Shown: positions 1 to 6,837, counted from the stretch's first letter. The stretch: DNA of 14,370 nt from Porphyrobacter sp. (GCA_018991295.1 JAGKSZ010000106.1:1-14370), one strand, 5' to 3'. Numbers and translations are program-made. Notes: generated by a model not told the origin, from the letters alone.

Positions 1-2
1 CC

Positions 3-1082
3 ATCGCCGGCCAGACCGCGCCTGCGCCGGGAATCACGATCATCAAGGGCGGGATCGACATCAAGACCCATGATGTGAAGATCCAGCACATCCGCGTGCT
101 GACCGGAGCCGATGGCCAACCCAAGCGCAGCGGATGGGAGGCTGATGCCCTGTCCACTGTCCGTGCGGCGCGGGTCGTGATCGAAAACTGCACTTTCCTG
201 TGGGGCATCGACGAGAACATGTCCGCCTCTGGCCCGCGCTTCACCGGCTCAACCGTAGAGGAATGGCGCGCTGGCACCAGCCGGGACATTGTCTTCCGGC
301 TGAACCTTGCCGCCGAGGGGCTTGCGGATTCCAGCCACCCCAAGGGCGAACATTCCAAGGGCTCGCTGGTCCATGACAATGCCACCGGCATCGTTTTCGA
401 TCGTAACATCTGGGCGCATAATGTCGAGCGCAGCCCGCTGGTTAAGGGCGGAGCGCAGGTGCTGATGATCAACAACCTGATCTACAATCCGCAACGCCGA
501 GCGGTGCATTACAACCTTATGGACCTCGAATGGGCCGGTCAGCCGCATGTCACCGGGCAGATCACCGCCGTGGGCAATGTCATGCGCGGCGGGAATGACA
601 CCGATGCGGGGCTGCCGTTCCTGATGCTTGGCGGGGTCGGGGATCTGGCCTTTTACGGACGCGACAATCTCGCCATCGATCGGCTTGGCAATCCGCTGCC
701 GATGTTCGGTCGTTACGGGAAGACGCAGGCCAAGCTGATCGAGGCGGACACGCCGCTGGCGAGCCTGGAGGGCTATCGCATCCTGCCGGCCGAAGAGGTT
801 GAGACCACGCTGCTTGCTACGGCCGGCGCGCGGCCCTGGGACAGGGGCAGCGAGGAATTGCGGGTCTTGTTCTTCATTGCTGAAGGTCGCGGCCAAATCA
901 TTGATGATGAGAGCGAAGTTGGCGGCTATCCGGTCGTCGCACCTTCCTCTGCACCCTTTGACGAGGCCGCTTGGGACCTGACCACCATGTCCCCGAAATC
1001 AGGGCTCTATCCGGGACAGAAGCCCGGCACGCAGGAGCATCTTTCCCCGCGTGATCGCCAGATGCGGGCCGGCGCGAAATGA
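3..1082 (+). CDS. Pectate lyase-like beta-helix protein (5' partial)
   Basis: The reading frame is open from base 3 to a TGA at 1080-1082, giving 359 visible residues; the true start lies left of the window, and the GTG at 75 is only an internal codon. The beginning (IAGQTAPAPGITI) and the later blocks WGIDENMS (about 67-74), EGLADSSHPKGEHSKGS (about 105-121) and NVERSPLVKGG followed by NNLIYNP (about 140-162) are the pattern I know from PL1-like pectate lyases with a right-handed parallel beta-helix. Such enzymes cleave polygalacturonate by beta-elimination, usually with calcium, leaving 4,5-unsaturated uronate ends. The Arg in ERSPLVKGG sits where PL1 enzymes have a conserved arginine. Export is expected, but the signal peptide would be outside the window. 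Its stop overlaps the cupin start (ATGA), so the two are probably co-translated. The adjacent kdu/kdg genes support a pectin substrate. The exact lyase family and bond specificity are inferred. Confidence 0.85.
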   Translation: MAGQTAPAPGITIIKGGIDIKTHDVKIQHIRVLTGADGQPKRSGWEADALSTVRAARVVIENCTFLWGIDENMSASGPRFTGSTVEEWRAGTSRDIVFRLNLAAEGLADSSHPKGEHSKGSLVHDNATGIVFDRNIWAHNVERSPLVKGGAQVLMINNLIYNPQRRAVHYNLMDLEWAGQPHVTGQITAVGNVMRGGNDTDAGLPFLMLGGVGDLAFYGRDNLAIDRLGNPLPMFGRYGKTQAKLIEADTPLASLEGYRILPAEEVETTLLATAGARPWDRGSEELRVLFFIAEGRGQIIDDESEVGGYPVVAPSSAPFDEAAWDLTTMSPKSGLYPGQKPGTQEHLSPRDRQMRAGAK

Positions 1083-1486
1083 TTGTCCCCGCGCTTGCCG
1101 CACTGCTGCTGGCAGGCGAGGCGGCGCCGCCTGCGCCGCCCGCGATGGTGGTGATCCGCCCGGAAGACGTCCGCCGCGAGGAACCTCCGCCCCATGGCGC
1201 GATCGGGATGAGCACCGCTTATCGCATTTCGGATGCTGTCCCGGCCCCCCGCGCCATGGAATTCCGCCGCCGCGTGCTTCACCCCGGTGCCGCAATCGGC
1301 ACGCATCCCATTGATCATGAAGAGGTTTATTACGTCCTCTCAGGCCGCGGCGAGGTGGTTTCGGACGGCACTGCAGCGGTGCTGGAACCCGGCATGGCGG
1401 CCTATCTGCGGCGCGGCGCAGTTGTCGGAATCCGGCAATTGGGCGAAGAACCGCTCGATCTGATTATCAGCTACCCCAACAACTAG
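1079..1486 (+). CDS. Small cupin-fold protein with degenerate metal motifs
   Basis: This 135-residue protein starts at an ATG that overlaps the pectate lyase stop by 4 bp. A single cupin domain spans about 40-133. Motif 1 is visible as THPIDHEEVYYVLSGRG (75-91), resembling the common HxHxxEE...YVLxGRG form, but the second His of HxH is Ile78. Motif 2 (from G105) has Arg where Pro is usual and Val116 where the metal-binding His is expected. His76, His80, Glu81 and Glu82 remain. The first about 17 residues are hydrophobic and could be a weak signal peptide, although there is no basic residue before the hydrophobic stretch. Linkage to the lyase suggests a role with pectin oligosaccharides or their unsaturated products. 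It does not look like a standard KdgF, so no gene name is given. Its TAG lies within a CTAG shared with the convergent esterase. Confidence 0.8.
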   Translation: MIVPALAALLLAGEAAPPAPPAMVVIRPEDVRREEPPPHGAIGMSTAYRISDAVPAPRAMEFRRRVLHPGAAIGTHPIDHEEVYYVLSGRGEVVSDGTAAVLEPGMAAYLRRGAVVGIRQLGEEPLDLIISYPNN

Positions 1487-3039
1487 GTGCCCGGCTGGAC
1501 ATAGGGCACGCGGGCAAACAATTCGCGCTCCCAAGCCCTTGGATTATCGACAACTTCACTGACAGTATCGAACACCATCGTTGCCCGCCGTTCGAGAGTG
1601 TAGGCTGGCCAGCCCGGATCGCCGGTCCGCGCAAAGCGGGCGAAGCAATCCAACATTGTGGCACTCATCCGGGCGCGTGCCGGACTTAGCGCGGCGGTGG
1701 TGCCGAAGACCAATCCGATGTCGTCAGTGTGCTGAGCATTCTCAAAATTCAGCTGATAAACGAACGTGTTACCCCTACCGCCTCGCGCCCGCGCCTCGGC
1801 CTCTTCGATCTGCCCACGCCAGCTGCGTGCCGGGGTCACGATCCGGTGGAACAGTTCGACCGGTGACGCCTCGGGATAATGGCGGCGGAACTCGGCCACC
1901 ACCCAGCCCGGCTCCAGATCGACCCGCATTTCCGGCCCAATCCGTTCCGCCAGATTGCCAAAGTCCAGCCCTTTCAGCACCTTGCCATCCGCCGGATAGA
2001 AGGCCCGGGTCTCTGCCACGGTGTTCCCCAGCAGCATCGGTATCTCGGCCGATTGGGCAGGCGCATCGGGCCAGAAGGGATGGCGGTGGAGGTGCCGCAT
2101 ATCAACCACCGGTCCGAAATAAACCCGCCCGCCCAGCACCGGATCCTCTGCAAAAAGCGCATCCAGCAGGGCAGCAACGGGCACCCTGGCAGGGGTCTGG
2201 AGGGGGTCTGGCGGGGTCTGGAGCGGGTCTGGCCCACCCCTGAGACGGGTCAAAAACGCCTCTGCCCGCCGCCCCGCATTGCGCGGACCGGAGGCGGTCA
2301 CCTGCTGACCGCTCATGGTAATTGCCTTGTGAAACAGTCCCTTGGCGGCAGGCATCGCCATCAAGGTGGCGATCTTGGCACCCCCGCCGGACTGCCCGAA
2401 CAGCGTGACATTGGCCGGATTCCCGCCAAAATCCGCAATATTGGCCTGCACCCATTCCAGCGCGCAGATCAGATCAAGCTGCCCGGCGTTCCCGCTGTCG
2501 GGGAAGGCATCGGGCATATAGAGATAGCCCAGCGCGTTCAGCCGGTGGTTGACGGTCACCACCACCACCTGCCCCCGCGCCGCCAGCATTGCCCCGTCAT
2601 TCAGGGGGTCGGTCACCGAGCCGGTCATGTAGGCCCCGCCGTGAAAATAGACCATCACCGGCAGGCCGCCTGCCCCTGATGGCGGAGTCCACACGTTTAG
2701 GAAAAGACAATCTTCCGATTGCGGCTGATAGGCACGGCCCGCTTGCGGACAGGCGGGGCCAAAGCCGGGCGCCTGTTCGGCCATCGCAGCGCGCGAGACC
2801 ACCGGCACCGGCGCGCTGAACCGCGCTGCGCGGGCATAGCGGATGCCGGCAAAGCGATGCGCCAGCACCCTTCCGGAGGCCGCCGGATCATCGACAAAGC
2901 TGCCGATATAGTGCCCGGAGGCGCTGCGCACTTCGGGCAGGCGGATCACCGTGCCCCGCCCCGGCACCGCCACCGCGCCAATCGCAGCCGCGCCGCCTGC
3001 CAGCACGGCGCGGCGGGAAAAACCCTCAGCGACGGACAT
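1483..3039 (-). CDS. Type B carboxylesterase with Tat signal
   Basis: This is a member of the carboxylesterase type B (alpha/beta-hydrolase) family, 518 residues from the ATG at 3039. The N-terminus SRRAVLAGG (8-16) is a twin-arginine export motif followed by an Ala/Gly-rich hydrophobic stretch, so the product is probably periplasmic or outer. The oxyanion loop HGGAYMTGS is at 133-141 and the nucleophile elbow GQSGGG at 215-220 (Ser217). The acid is probably Glu343 (GNTVAET) and the base His437 (AQHTDDIGLVFG), so the triad looks complete. In a pectin locus it may remove methyl, acetyl or feruloyl groups, but the substrate cannot be read from sequence. An ATG at 3063 would add 8 residues. I prefer 3039, which cuts the overlap with kdgK from 38 to 14 bp; neither start has a clear ribosome site, fitting translational coupling. 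A 7-residue repeat lies at about 270-283. Confidence 0.85.
   Translation of the reverse strand: MSVAEGFSRRAVLAGGAAAIGAVAVPGRGTVIRLPEVRSASGHYIGSFVDDPAASGRVLAHRFAGIRYARAARFSAPVPVVSRAAMAEQAPGFGPACPQAGRAYQPQSEDCLFLNVWTPPSGAGGLPVMVYFHGGAYMTGSVTDPLNDGAMLAARGQVVVVTVNHRLNALGYLYMPDAFPDSGNAGQLDLICALEWVQANIADFGGNPANVTLFGQSGGGAKIATLMAMPAAKGLFHKAITMSGQQVTASGPRNAGRRAEAFLTRLRGGPDPLQTPPDPLQTPARVPVAALLDALFAEDPVLGGRVYFGPVVDMRHLHRHPFWPDAPAQSAEIPMLLGNTVAETRAFYPADGKVLKGLDFGNLAERIGPEMRVDLEPGWVVAEFRRHYPEASPVELFHRIVTPARSWRGQIEEAEARARGGRGNTFVYQLNFENAQHTDDIGLVFGTTAALSPARARMSATMLDCFARFARTGDPGWPAYTLERRATMVFDTVSEVVDNPRAWERELFARVPYVQPGT
2193..2232 (-). repeat. Short tandem repeat within the esterase gene
   Basis: The octamer GGGTCTGG (plus strand) occurs four times, starting at 2193, 2204, 2214 and 2225. 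The unit is therefore 10-11 bp and two units make 21 bp. On the coding strand this encodes DPLQTPPDPLQTP, a duplicated 7-residue unit in a loop region between the nucleophile and acid segments. Copies differ by a few bases outside the octamer. Gain or loss of 21 bp would keep the frame. Confidence 0.75.
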
Positions 3040-4036
3040 CGCCCGCGCCCGCGCTGAAGCCATCCAGCATCGCCCGGCTTACCGGACACATATCGCCCGC
3101 AATGGAATGCTTGAGCGCGGCGAGCGCAAGCCCACGCTGGGCCATCGCCTCCAGACCGGCGTCCGCCAGCCAGCCATCAATCACGCCTGCGGCAAAGGCA
3201 TCGCCGGTGCCGATCCGATCGACGATGCCGCTGACGTCAATCTCTTCGGTCTGATAATGCCCCGCCCGGCTGTCCACCCGCGCGGCGATGCGGTGGTGAT
3301 CGCTGTTCACCAATTGCCGGGCGGTCGAGGCGATCAGTTCCAGCCTCGGGAAGGCGGCAAATGCGGCCTCGGCCGCCTCGCGCCGCCGCCGGGCACCGTC
3401 GCCCGAAAATGGCCGGCCCAGCAGCAGTGAAATGTCGCGGTGGTTGCCGATCAGGATGGTGGCATCGGCCACCAACTCGCGCAAGGTTGCGGCCGGATCG
3501 CTGTCCCATGCCGACCACAGCTGCGCACGGTAATTGCCATCGAAACAGATCGGCACGCCGATGCTGCGCGCCGCATCGTGGGCCGCACGCGCCAGCGCCA
3601 CGCCGCCGGGGCCAAGCGCGGGGGTGATGCCGCCGCAATGCAGCAGCCGCGCACCTTCCAGCGCGCCTGCGAAATCGATGGCTTGCGGTGCAGCGCAGGC
3701 AAAGGCGCTGCCAGCGCGATCATAGGTGATGGCAGAAGGCCGAGCGCCGCTGCCGCTTTCGAGGAAATAGAGCCCCATGCGCCCACCTGTGCGCGCCACG
3801 TGGCCTGCATCCACCCCGCAGGCGCGAAGCGCAGCGAGCGCCCGCTCGCCCAGCGGATTATCCGGCACCACCGAGGCAAAACGCACATCATGGCCAAGGC
3901 TCGCCAGCGCCGAGGCGACGTTCGCCTCTGCCCCGCCGACAACCAGATCGAGCGCGTTCGCCTGCACCAGCATCCCGTTGCCGGGCGGGGTGAGGCGCAG
4001 CAGGATCTCGCCAAAGCAGGTTACGGGATTGGTCAT
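3026..4036 (-). CDS. kdgK: 2-keto-3-deoxygluconate kinase (PfkB family)
   Basis: PfkB/ribokinase-fold sugar kinase of 336 residues. It is expected to phosphorylate 2-keto-3-deoxygluconate with ATP to KDPG, which feeds the Entner-Doudoroff aldolase. Visible motifs are GGAEANVA near the substrate site (34-41), FDGNYRAQLW (165-174, typical of KDG kinases) and the PfkB signature GTGDAFAAG (276-284) with Asp279 as catalytic base. The ATG at 4036 is chosen because GAGGAA lies just upstream with good spacing and because similarity begins at once (MTNPVTCFGEILLRL). The frame stays open to 4135, but that extension is a translated repeat and is rejected. The gene follows kduD across a 129-bp gap holding an inverted repeat, and its end overlaps the esterase start. 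Placement directly after KduD, which makes KDG, supports the substrate. Confidence 0.92.
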   Translation of the reverse strand: MTNPVTCFGEILLRLTPPGNGMLVQANALDLVVGGAEANVASALASLGHDVRFASVVPDNPLGERALAALRACGVDAGHVARTGGRMGLYFLESGSGARPSAITYDRAGSAFACAAPQAIDFAGALEGARLLHCGGITPALGPGGVALARAAHDAARSIGVPICFDGNYRAQLWSAWDSDPAATLRELVADATILIGNHRDISLLLGRPFSGDGARRRREAAEAAFAAFPRLELIASTARQLVNSDHHRIAARVDSRAGHYQTEEIDVSGIVDRIGTGDAFAAGVIDGWLADAGLEAMAQRGLALAALKHSIAGDMCPVSRAMLDGFSAGAGDVRR

Positions 4037-4053
4037 CCGGTTCCTCATCCCCT

Positions 4054-4152
4054 CACCGTTCGGCCTGAGCTTGTAGAAGGGCCGCTTTTCTTTGGTTCGT
4101 GTCCAAGGTGGAAATGAAGGACGGTCCTTCGACAAGCTCAGGACGAACGGTG
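4054..4152. repeat. REPIN-like inverted pair of a sphingomonad short repeat
   Basis: Two 31-nt arms, 4054-4084 and 4122-4152, are reverse complements at 28 of 31 positions and are separated by 37 nt. The right arm contains TTCGACAAGCTCAGGACGAA, a sequence I recall as a very frequent short repeat in sphingomonad genomes; read in frame it gives peptides such as RPELVEGP. Each arm can form a small stem (GTCCT/AGGAC in the right arm), and the pair can form a long hairpin. It fills almost the whole kduD-kdgK gap, ending 13 nt from the kduD stop and beginning about 7 nt from the kdgK ribosome site. Confidence 0.9.
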
Positions 4153-4165
4153 TGTAAAAGCAAGA

Positions 4166-4921
4166 TTACCGCGCCAGCCAGCCGCCATCGACCGCGAGGA
4201 TGTGTCCTGTCACATAGTCCGAGGCCGGCGAGGCGAGGAACACGGCGGCGCCTGCGATATCTTCCGGGCGGCCCCAGCGGCCTGCGGGGATGCGTTCGGT
4301 GATCTGGCGGTTGCGGACCTCGTCGGCTTGCAGCGCGGCGGTGTTATTGGTGGTTATATAGCCCGGCGCGATGGCATTGACCTGCACGCCCTTGGGCGCA
4401 AGTTCGTTGGCCATCGCCTTGGTCAGCCCGGCAACGCCCGATTTGGCCGCGGTGTAGCTTGGCACGCGGATGCCGCCCTGAAAGCTGAGGAGTGAGGCAA
4501 TGTTGATGATCTTGCCAGCACCCTGCGCCGCCATCACCCCGGCGGCGGCCTGACTGAGGAAGAACAGGGTTTTGAGGTTGGTGTCGATCACCGCGTCCCA
4601 ATCTTCCTCGGTGAAATCGGCCAGATCATTGCGGCGGATGATCCCGGCATTGTTGACAAGGATATCAAGCCCGCCGAGCATCGAGGCAGCCTCGTCTACC
4701 AGCCCCCTGACCGGTGCGATCGAGGCAAGGTCAGCGCGCAGATCGATGGCCTTGCGTCCGGCCTGTGCGATCAGAGCCAGCGTTTCATCGGGCGCGCTGC
4801 GTCCGGCCAGCGCCACATCCGCGCCCGCCTGCGCCAGGGCAACAGCAATCGCCTGCCCGATCCCGGTATTGGCCCCGGTCACCAGCGCGCGCTTGCCGGT
4901 CAGGTCGAAGGAAATTGCCAT
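4166..4921 (-). CDS. kduD: 2-dehydro-3-deoxy-D-gluconate 5-dehydrogenase (SDR)
   Basis: Classical short-chain dehydrogenase of 251 residues, the usual KduD length. It should reduce 2,5-diketo-3-deoxygluconate with NAD(P)H to 2-keto-3-deoxygluconate in the cytoplasm. The cofactor motif TGANTGIG is at 15-22, NNAG at 90-93, catalytic Ser143 in NIASLLSFQGGIRVPS, and YTAAK at 156-160. Segments such as IINIAS.LSFQGGIRVPSYTA, NAIAPGY.TNNT, RIPAGRWG and the ending AVDGGWLAR match what I remember of E. coli KduD closely, so this is a family-level rather than a generic SDR assignment. AAGGGGG lies 7 nt before the ATG. The gene starts 12 nt after the isomerase stop. The streptococcal counterpart in glycosaminoglycan metabolism is called DhuD. 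Confidence 0.95.
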   Translation of the reverse strand: MAISFDLTGKRALVTGANTGIGQAIAVALAQAGADVALAGRSAPDETLALIAQAGRKAIDLRADLASIAPVRGLVDEAASMLGGLDILVNNAGIIRRNDLADFTEEDWDAVIDTNLKTLFFLSQAAAGVMAAQGAGKIINIASLLSFQGGIRVPSYTAAKSGVAGLTKAMANELAPKGVQVNAIAPGYITTNNTAALQADEVRNRQITERIPAGRWGRPEDIAGAAVFLASPASDYVTGHILAVDGGWLAR

Positions 4922-4933
4922 GCCAGCGCCCCC

Positions 4934-5566
4934 TTACAGCGCCTTGAGATAGGCAGCGATGCCTTCGTGCTGGCAGTTGGGGTAGAACAGGTCGGCAAAC
5001 CGCTCGCCCGCGATTGCCGCGCGCAGCAGGTCCTGATCGACATTGTGCAGCACGGTCAGCATATCGTGGCAGCTGGCCGCCTTGAGATCCGCCAGCTTGC
5101 CGCGATTGGTGGCCATGATCGCGGCGCGTTCCTTGGGATAGCCTGCGCCGGGCTCGCCTTCGAAGAGCTTGCGGTAGCAATCCTGAAGGTTCAGCTCCGC
5201 CGCCCAGCCAAAGCCCTTGGCATAGGGCATGGAGACGGCGTTGCCCGCGTTGATCTGGCTGAACAGGAAAGCATCGGTCGGGTCGATCACAAGGCCGCAG
5301 AACACGCCGGGCATGGCATTGCAGGCGAGCATCGATCCCATGCCGGTGCCGCACCCGGTGACGACGAAATCGGCAGCCCCGGAGTTCAGCAGGATGCCGG
5401 TCAGCAGCCCGTTCATGACATAGGTGAGCGAGGCTGTGTCCTCGGCCGAATACATCCCGTAATTGAACACCTGATGCCCCAGCGGCTCGGCCACGGCGGT
5501 CAGCGCGTCATGGATGACGGGGTTCTTGGCGGCCTGGCTGTTTTCGGTGATGAGGGCGATTTTCAT
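4934..5566 (-). CDS. RpiB/LacA-family isomerase, DhuI-type
   Basis: This 210-residue protein of the RpiB/LacA/LacB family has the phosphate/anion-site motif VVTGCGTGMGS at 68-78 with Cys72. Members about this long, found next to KduD-type dehydrogenases, include the streptococcal DhuI. DhuI converts 4-deoxy-L-threo-5-hexosulose uronate to 2,5-diketo-3-deoxygluconate, the step done by KduI in enterobacteria. No KduI is seen here, so this protein probably fills that step. The ATG at 5566 has AGGA 8 nt upstream and agrees with the onset of similarity (MKIALITENS). Earlier in-frame ATGs up to 5617 lie in or beyond the putative LacI operator, so they are unlikely starts. It is the first gene of the isomerase-kduD-kdgK-esterase operon. 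A true ribose-5-phosphate isomerase role is less likely given the context. Confidence 0.85.
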   Translation of the reverse strand: MKIALITENSQAAKNPVIHDALTAVAEPLGHQVFNYGMYSAEDTASLTYVMNGLLTGILLNSGAADFVVTGCGTGMGSMLACNAMPGVFCGLVIDPTDAFLFSQINAGNAVSMPYAKGFGWAAELNLQDCYRKLFEGEPGAGYPKERAAIMATNRGKLADLKAASCHDMLTVLHNVDQDLLRAAIAGERFADLFYPNCQHEGIAAYLKAL

Positions 5567-5584
5567 GGCTGTGTCCTGCATTTG

Positions 5585-5598
5585 GGAAACCGGTGTCA
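5585..5598 (-). promoter_or_regulatory. Putative LacI-family operator before the isomerase-kduD-kdgK operon
   Basis: On the minus strand this reads TGACACCGGTTTCC, an imperfect palindrome around a central CCGG, as is usual for LacI-family operators. It lies 18 nt before the isomerase ATG. An identical 14-mer occurs at 6775-6788 on the other side of the lacI gene. The position just downstream of a plausible promoter fits repression by blocking transcription. Confidence 0.7.
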
Positions 5599-5604
5599 TG
5601 ATGC

Positions 5605-5634
5605 TGTGTAGCCGCAAACCGCTGCGGCTTTCAA
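5605..5634 (-). promoter_or_regulatory. Possible sigma-70-type promoter for the kdu/kdg operon
   Basis: On the minus strand TTGAAA (5629-5634) and TACACA (5605-5610) are separated by 18 bp, in the short gap between the lacI stop and the operator. The -10 match is only fair, so this is a weak call based on spacing and position. Confidence 0.35.
5611..5628 (-). terminator. Short hairpin after lacI, possible weak terminator
   Basis: GCCGCA and TGCGGC form a perfect 6-bp stem with a 6-nt loop, 17 nt after the lacI stop. No T-run follows, so it is not a textbook intrinsic terminator. It exactly fills the spacer of the proposed kdu promoter. Confidence 0.3.
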
Positions 5635-5645
5635 GTCTCGCATTA

Positions 5646-6665
5646 TCAGGCTTTGGGAGCAGCGACGGACTGGCGCTTCACCAGTTGCGCAGGAAAGCGC
5701 GATTGGCTGGCGGATTTGTCGCCCGGCGCGATCAGCTTCAATGCGGCGGCGCGGCCCATTTCGCGCACCGGCCAGCCCACGGTGGTCATCGGCGGCCAGA
5801 TATGGGCCGCGATCGGGGAATCATCGAAGCCGATGATCGACAGGTCATCAGGCACGCGCAAATTGCGCTGGCGGGCGGCGTGAAAGGCGCCTGAGGCCAT
5901 CTCGTCATTGCTGGCGAAGATTGCGGTGGGACGAGTGGGGGCATCGAGCAATTGTCCGGCACCCGCCAGCCCGGATTCGAAGCGATAATTGCCCTGCGCG
6001 CGCGCTTCGGGCGGCACATCGAGCCCGTGGGCCTGCATCGCGGCGAGGAACCCCTCGCGCCGTTCGAAGGCCGAACGGAAGCCCTCCGGCCCCTCGATCA
6101 GTGCGATCCGGCGATGGCCGAGCGCAATCAGGTGATCGACCGCCGCCTCAACCATCTCGCGGTCGTTGGAGGCGACCATGTGATCGGCATCGTCCAGCAT
6201 CGCAGAACCCATCCGCACATAGCCGCAGCCCATTTCAAGGCACAGCTGGGCCAGCGCGTCATTCTCGGAAATCGGCGGCAGGATCAGCACGCCGTAAAGC
6301 CGCTGCTGTTCGAGGAAGCGGCGGATGTCATCGAGCATCGTGGGCGAATGGCGATCGACCGGGCGCACCACCAGCGCGAATTCGGTGTCGCGGATCGCAT
6401 CGAGCACGCCTTCCTGCACCTTCAGCACGGTCTGCGCGTTGGGGTTGTCGTGCAGCAGCCCGAGCAGGAAATTGCGCCGCAGCGCCAGCGCGCGGGCCTG
6501 CGGGTTGGGGACATAGCCGAGCTGCCCGATCACCGCCTCAACCTTGGTGCGGGTGTCCTCGCTGAGCAGCGCCGAGCGGTTGATCACCCGGCTCACGGTC
6601 TTCTTCGAGACCCCGGCAAGGCGTGCCACATCGTTGATCGTCGGGTTCTTGCCGGATTTGGCCAT
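5646..6665 (-). CDS. LacI-family transcriptional repressor, probable uronate regulator
   Basis: This 339-residue LacI/GalR protein has an N-terminal helix-turn-helix at about 9-28 (TINDVARLAGVSKKTVSRVI). The hinge helix is NPQARALALRR at 54-64, and a periplasmic-binding-protein-like effector domain runs from about 66 to 335. The start at 6665 has AAGG 7 nt upstream, and the length is typical for the family. It lies between two identical 14-bp palindromic sequences, one before the downstream uronate operon and one before the divergent hydratase gene, so it probably represses both. The effector is presumably a pectin catabolite such as KDG or a diketo intermediate; this is inferred from neighbours. 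It resembles UxuR/KdgR-type LacI proteins in role, but no specific symbol can be defended from sequence alone. Confidence 0.9.
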   Translation of the reverse strand: MAKSGKNPTINDVARLAGVSKKTVSRVINRSALLSEDTRTKVEAVIGQLGYVPNPQARALALRRNFLLGLLHDNPNAQTVLKVQEGVLDAIRDTEFALVVRPVDRHSPTMLDDIRRFLEQQRLYGVLILPPISENDALAQLCLEMGCGYVRMGSAMLDDADHMVASNDREMVEAAVDHLIALGHRRIALIEGPEGFRSAFERREGFLAAMQAHGLDVPPEARAQGNYRFESGLAGAGQLLDAPTRPTAIFASNDEMASGAFHAARQRNLRVPDDLSIIGFDDSPIAAHIWPPMTTVGWPVREMGRAAALKLIAPGDKSASQSRFPAQLVKRQSVAAPKA

Positions 6666-6714
6666 CGGTGCCTTCGCTGGTCTGGGCAGGTCTGCTCAGC
6701 CCCCTTCTAATCGC

Positions 6715-6728
6715 CAATCGCGCGATTG
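6715..6728. promoter_or_regulatory. Perfect 14-bp palindrome upstream of lacI
   Basis: CAATCGCGCGATTG is a perfect palindrome 49 bp before the lacI start, in the lacI-hydratase intergenic region. It differs in sequence from the 14-bp operator pair. It could be a binding site for lacI autoregulation or for another regulator. CG-rich palindromes arise easily in such DNA, so confidence is low. Confidence 0.3.
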
Positions 6729-6774
6729 CAAAAGGGCCGCCGACCCTGCTGCCGGGTTCGTGAAAGAAAGCTTT

Positions 6775-6788
6775 TGACACCGGTTTCC
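6775..6788 (+). promoter_or_regulatory. Putative LacI-family operator before the FAH-family gene
   Basis: TGACACCGGTTTCC is identical to the site before the isomerase gene and is oriented toward the downstream gene in the same way. A TTGACA hexamer (6774-6779) overlaps its left half and could be a -35 element, although no good -10 was found at 16-18 bp. It lies 49 bp before the hydratase GTG start and 109 bp before lacI. Confidence 0.7.
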
Positions 6789-6837
6789 TTTTTCGCCAAG
6801 GCTGCGCGTCGTGGGGCACGTGGACGAGAGGAAAAAG

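Noticed and set aside
596..609. TGACACCG inside the pectate lyase gene as a third LacI site
   Set aside because: Only the left half matches (TGACACCGATGCGG), it lies within coding sequence, and there is no dyad.
1079..1486. Naming the cupin gene kdgF
   Set aside because: The metal-binding pattern and hydrophobic N-terminus do not match what I remember of KdgF; only the context would support it.
4037..4135. N-terminal extension of KdgK to an upstream start at 4135
   Set aside because: The extension translates the sphingomonad repeat, while the ATG at 4036 has a good ribosome site and family similarity begins there.
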